Both the position numbers and the translations under genes were made by a program. A stretch of 31,916 nt of DNA from Pseudoflavonifractor sp035562355 (lineage in GTDB: Bacteria; Bacillota; Clostridia; Oscillospirales; Oscillospiraceae). Each line of letters starts with the position of its first letter. Positions within the stretch are counted from its first letter, which is position 1. The notes under the pieces were generated by a model. It saw only the letters and a program-made list of their open reading frames with translations. It searched no databases and was not told the DNA's origin. The stretch is from NCBI GenBank assembly GCA_035562355.1, contig DATMXU010000091.1, positions 1 to 31,916 of the forward strand, given 5' to 3'. This document shows, piece after piece, positions 29,992 to 31,916 of this stretch.

Positions 29992-31437
29992 ATGAGTTCC
30001 ATTTGGAGGGAGACTACGGCGATTGCGCCCAGGAACGCCCTGGAGGGCGACATAGAGGCAGAGGCGGCCGTCATCGGCGGCGGGCTGGCAGGGGTGCTGA
30101 CCGCTTATTTTCTCCGGGAGCGGGGCGTGGAGACCGTTCTGCTGGAGGCAGACCGGCTGGGGAGCGGGCAGACCGGGAATACCACCGCCAAGGTGACCAG
30201 TCAGCATGGCCTCCTATACCACAAGCTTATCGGGGAGCTGGGAGAGGAGGGGGCGGGGCAGTACGCCCGGGCAAATCAGCGAGCCATCACCGCCTACCGG
30301 GACCTCATCGGAGAAAAGTGCATCGACTGCCAGTGGGAGGAGCGCCCCGCTTACCTCTACACCTCCATGGAGCAGGAGCTACTCCAGGAGGAGGCCCACG
30401 GGGCCTGGCGGCTGGGGATCGACGCCAAATTCACCACAGATACCGAGCTCCCCTTCCCGGTGAAGGGGGCGGTACAGTTTGAAGGGCAGGCACAATTCCA
30501 CCCGCTGAAATTTCTGGAGCACATAGCCCGGGAGCTTGTGGTCTACGAAGGAACGCGGGCGGTCAAGGTGGAGGGTGATACCATCCTCACCGACAGGGGC
30601 AGGGTAAAGGCCCGGCACATTGTCTTTGCCACCCATTTCCCGTTCATGAATGCACCGGGGTATTACTTCCTGCGTCTGCACCAGGAGCGCAGCTATGTGC
30701 TGGCTTTGGAGCACGCCCAGCCGCTGAACGGGATGTATCTGGGCGTAGACGAGGGCGGGCTCTCTCTCCGTACCAGTGGGGCACTCCTCCTGCTGGGCGG
30801 CGGCGGCCACCGCACGGGAGAGAACTCCGCCGGCGGTAGATACGACCTGCTGCGCCAGGCCGCCCAGACCTACTGGCCCCAGGCGAGGGAGACGGCCCAT
30901 TGGTCGGCTCAGGACTGTATGCCTCTGGACGGTGTGCCCTATATTGGCCGGTTCTCCCCCTCCGCCCCCAACTGGTATGTGGCCACTGGCTTTCAGAAGT
31001 GGGGTATGACCAGTTCCATGGTGGCGGCCTCGATTCTCTGCGGCCTTATTACCGGCAGGGAGGACCCGGATGCCCGGGTCTTTGGACCCCACCGCCTCCG
31101 CCTGGCCGCCTCAGCCAAAAGCCTCTGGACCGACGGGGGGAAGACCGTAAAAAGCCTTGCCCGGTCAGCGTTTGTCCCAGCCGGGGCCGCACTGGACGAG
31201 CTGCCGCCGGGCCACGGCGGCATCGTGGACTACAATGGGGTGAAGACAGGAGTCTACAGGGACGGAGAGGGTCAGGTTCATACGGTCTCGGTCCGCTGTC
31301 CCCACCTGGGCTGCCAGCTGGAGTGGAACCCGGACGAAAAAAGCTGGGACTGCCCCTGCCATGGCTCCCGTTTTGATTACACCGGCGCGCTCCTGGACGG
31401 CCCGGCTCAGGAAAATTTGAAAGGCAGCTCCGGCTAG
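29992..31437 (+). CDS. FAD-dependent oxidoreductase with C-terminal Rieske domain
   Basis: The 481-residue product combines a DadA/GlpD-like flavoprotein with a Rieske [2Fe-2S] domain, like YhfW of Bacillus subtilis, whose function is not known. The dinucleotide-binding motif is GGGLAG (29-34), followed by Glu54 in LLEAD. The Rieske ligands are Cys436 and His438 (CPHLGC) and Cys454 and His457 (CPCHG), with Cys441 and Cys456 as the usual disulphide pair. No signal peptide is visible, so the protein is cytosolic. The ATG at 29992 is chosen because AGGTG lies six bases upstream. The stop codon lies inside the terminator hairpin, so the last residues are encoded by its left arm. No substrate is implied by neighbours. 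Confidence 0.9.
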   Translation: MSSIWRETTAIAPRNALEGDIEAEAAVIGGGLAGVLTAYFLRERGVETVLLEADRLGSGQTGNTTAKVTSQHGLLYHKLIGELGEEGAGQYARANQRAITAYRDLIGEKCIDCQWEERPAYLYTSMEQELLQEEAHGAWRLGIDAKFTTDTELPFPVKGAVQFEGQAQFHPLKFLEHIARELVVYEGTRAVKVEGDTILTDRGRVKARHIVFATHFPFMNAPGYYFLRLHQERSYVLALEHAQPLNGMYLGVDEGGLSLRTSGALLLLGGGGHRTGENSAGGRYDLLRQAAQTYWPQARETAHWSAQDCMPLDGVPYIGRFSPSAPNWYVATGFQKWGMTSSMVAASILCGLITGREDPDARVFGPHRLRLAASAKSLWTDGGKTVKSLARSAFVPAGAALDELPPGHGGIVDYNGVKTGVYRDGEGQVHTVSVRCPHLGCQLEWNPDEKSWDCPCHGSRFDYTGALLDGPAQENLKGSSG

Positions 31438-31449
31438 GAGCTGCCTTTC
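31419..31449. terminator. Bidirectional terminator overlapping the oxidoreductase stop codon
   Basis: A perfect 13-bp stem, GAAAGGCAGCTCC (31419-31431) with GGAGCTGCCTTTC (31437-31449), encloses a GGCTA loop; the TAG stop is 31435-31437. On the minus strand the hairpin is followed by AAATTTTCC, and on the plus strand by AGCGG, so the T-rich tail is better for a minus-strand transcript. It would serve both the oxidoreductase gene and the small minus-strand frame. Confidence 0.65.
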
Positions 31450-31522
31450 AGCGGTCGCTGACGGGCTGGATGATCTCGCCGGGAAAAATCAGGTCATCTA
31501 CATCCTGCTTTCCTTCTGGCAT
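31448..31522 (-). CDS. Possible 24-residue peptide gene
   Basis: A minus-strand frame begins with ATG at 31522 behind a strong GAGGAGG (31533-31527, five bases or more from the ATG) and encodes 24 residues, ending ...DDLIFPGEIIQPVSDR. The convergent hairpin directly downstream gives it a terminator. A TATACT-like -10 box lies upstream on the minus strand (near 31567-31562), without a clear -35. The segment DDLIFPGEIIQP resembles the end of a LysM domain (xPDLIYPGQxLxIP), so it might be a decayed remnant of a longer LysM gene instead of a functional small protein. I do not recognise the peptide. Confidence 0.35.
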   Translation of the reverse strand: MPEGKQDVDDLIFPGEIIQPVSDR

Positions 31523-31634
31523 AGATAAGCCTCCTCTCGGGGGGAAGTGATGTACAAATTAGTATATGCCAAGGGCTATGGAACATGTGCGGGAATTTTG
31601 GCGGACACCAAAAGATAGTTTTTCGCGCGAAGGG

Positions 31635-31663
31635 TTGACAAAGAGGGGGCTATGTGGTATCCT
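31635..31663 (+). promoter_or_regulatory. Promoter of the tRNA-Leu/tRNA-fMet transcript
   Basis: TTGACA (31635-31640) and TATCCT (31658-31663) are 17 bp apart, a near-consensus housekeeping promoter of the kind used for stable RNA genes. The start point would be about 31670, some 34 bases before the first tRNA. Confidence 0.85.
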
Positions 31664-31703
31664 ATTAAAGCACCTCAAGGGAATGGTATGCTGGAGTGCA
31701 AAT

Positions 31704-31790
31704 GCCGGAGTGGCGGAATTGGCAGACGCCCGGGACTTAAAATCCCGTGTTCGCAAGAACGTGCCGGTTCGACCCCGGTCTCCGGCACCA
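31704..31790 (+). tRNA. tRNA-Leu (anticodon UAA)
   Basis: The 87-base gene folds as a class II tRNA. The acceptor stem is GCCGGAG (31704-31710) with CTCCGGC (31780-31786), followed by discriminator A and an encoded CCA (31788-31790). The anticodon loop CTTAAAA gives UAA at 31738-31740 and reads UUA/UUG leucine codons. The long variable arm TGTTCGCAAGAACG and the T loop TTCGACC are as expected for leucine. Confidence 0.97.
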
Positions 31791-31804
31791 TAAAAATTCC
31801 ATAT

Positions 31805-31880
31805 CGCGGGGTAGAGCAGCTGGAAGCTCGTCGGGCTCATAACCCGGAGGTCGTAGGTTCAAATCCTACCCCCGCAACCA
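31805..31880 (+). tRNA. Initiator tRNA-fMet (anticodon CAU)
   Basis: The 76-base gene has the initiator hallmarks. The first base C does not pair with A72 (CGCGGGG at the 5' end, CCCCGCA at the 3' end), which prevents elongator use, and three G:C pairs (GGG/CCC) flank the anticodon loop CTCATAA. CCA is encoded. It is 14 bp after tRNA-Leu and likely co-transcribed. Confidence 0.97.
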
Positions 31881-31887
31881 AGATAAG

Positions 31888-31916
31888 TTGACACCCAGGT
31901 ATTATAATAATACCTG
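31888..31916 (+). promoter_or_regulatory. TTGACA box followed by a perfect palindrome at the window edge
   Basis: TTGACA (31888-31893) is followed two bases later by a perfect inverted repeat, CAGGTATTAT (31896-31905) and ATAATACCTG (31907-31916), with a single central A. This looks like a promoter whose spacer is an operator for a dimeric regulator. A -10 box and gene would lie beyond the window. It could alternatively form a hairpin at the end of the tRNA transcript, but there is no T run in view. Confidence 0.5.

Noticed and set aside
31566..31891. Open frames running across the tRNA-Leu and tRNA-fMet genes
   Set aside because: The two tRNAs fold fully with encoded CCA ends, so the overlapping frames are chance translations of tRNA sequence.
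1..31916. CRISPR arrays, transposases, integrases, phage or toxin-antitoxin genes
   Set aside because: None was found. The only tandem repeats are the 30-bp coding repeats in rpsC, which are contiguous and have no spacers.

Overview
The window looks like chromosomal DNA from a GC-rich Gram-positive bacterium of the class Clostridia, most likely the Oscillospiraceae (the Flavonifractor/Lawsonibacter/Intestinimonas kind of genome). The reasons are the uninterrupted S10-spc-alpha ribosomal gene order, the Cys4 zinc forms of S14, S4 and adenylate kinase, a KOW-domain gene between map and infA, S-layer-homology (SLH) exoproteins and strong GGAGG ribosome binding sites. The taxonomic call is inference from gene content and base composition; no search was run.

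Left part (1-13.2 kb): a short flavodoxin gene converges on a two-component system (histidine kinase and OmpR-type response regulator, minus strand). Divergent from the regulator runs an operon encoding a membrane-fusion (MacA/YknX-like) adaptor, an ABC ATPase, a MacB/FtsX-type permease and an SLH-domain exoprotein. The space between the two transcripts carries TTCAGG-type direct repeats on both sides, which suggests that the regulator controls both. Then come a nucleobase (NCS2) permease with a long structured leader, and a second large SLH exoprotein whose promoter -10 box lies inside a perfect palindrome.

Middle and right part (13.2-29.9 kb): a near-consensus promoter and an attenuator-like leader precede the ribosomal superoperon. 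The order is rpsJ, rplC, rplD, rplW, rplB, rpsS, rplV, rpsC, rplP, rpmC, rpsQ, rplN, rplX, rplE, rpsN, rpsH, rplF, rplR, rpsE, rpmD, rplO, secY, adk, map, a KOW gene, infA, rpmJ, rpsM, rpsK, rpsD, rpoA and rplQ, closed by a strong terminator. The genes are mostly 10-20 bp apart or overlapping. The exceptions are a 356-bp gap after rpsJ filled by seven consecutive hairpins, and gaps of about 125-155 bp before rpsH, rpmJ, rpoA and rplQ. Two ribosomal proteins have unusual tails: S3 ends in about 100 extra residues including five copies of a 10-residue RPQGQGGYGQ-type unit, and L3 ends in a basic tail with a duplicated NPQKAS segment.

End (29.9-31.9 kb): a FAD oxidoreductase with a C-terminal Rieske domain, a possible 24-residue minus-strand peptide gene sharing a bidirectional terminator with it, a consensus promoter serving tRNA-Leu(UAA) and initiator tRNA-fMet(CAU), and a perfect palindrome next to a TTGACA box at the window edge.

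Nothing here is a complete new defence or mobile system. The best candidates for undescribed biology are the S3 repeat tail, the hairpin array inside the S10 operon, the S10 and NCS2 leader structures, and the regulator-transporter-SLH module.
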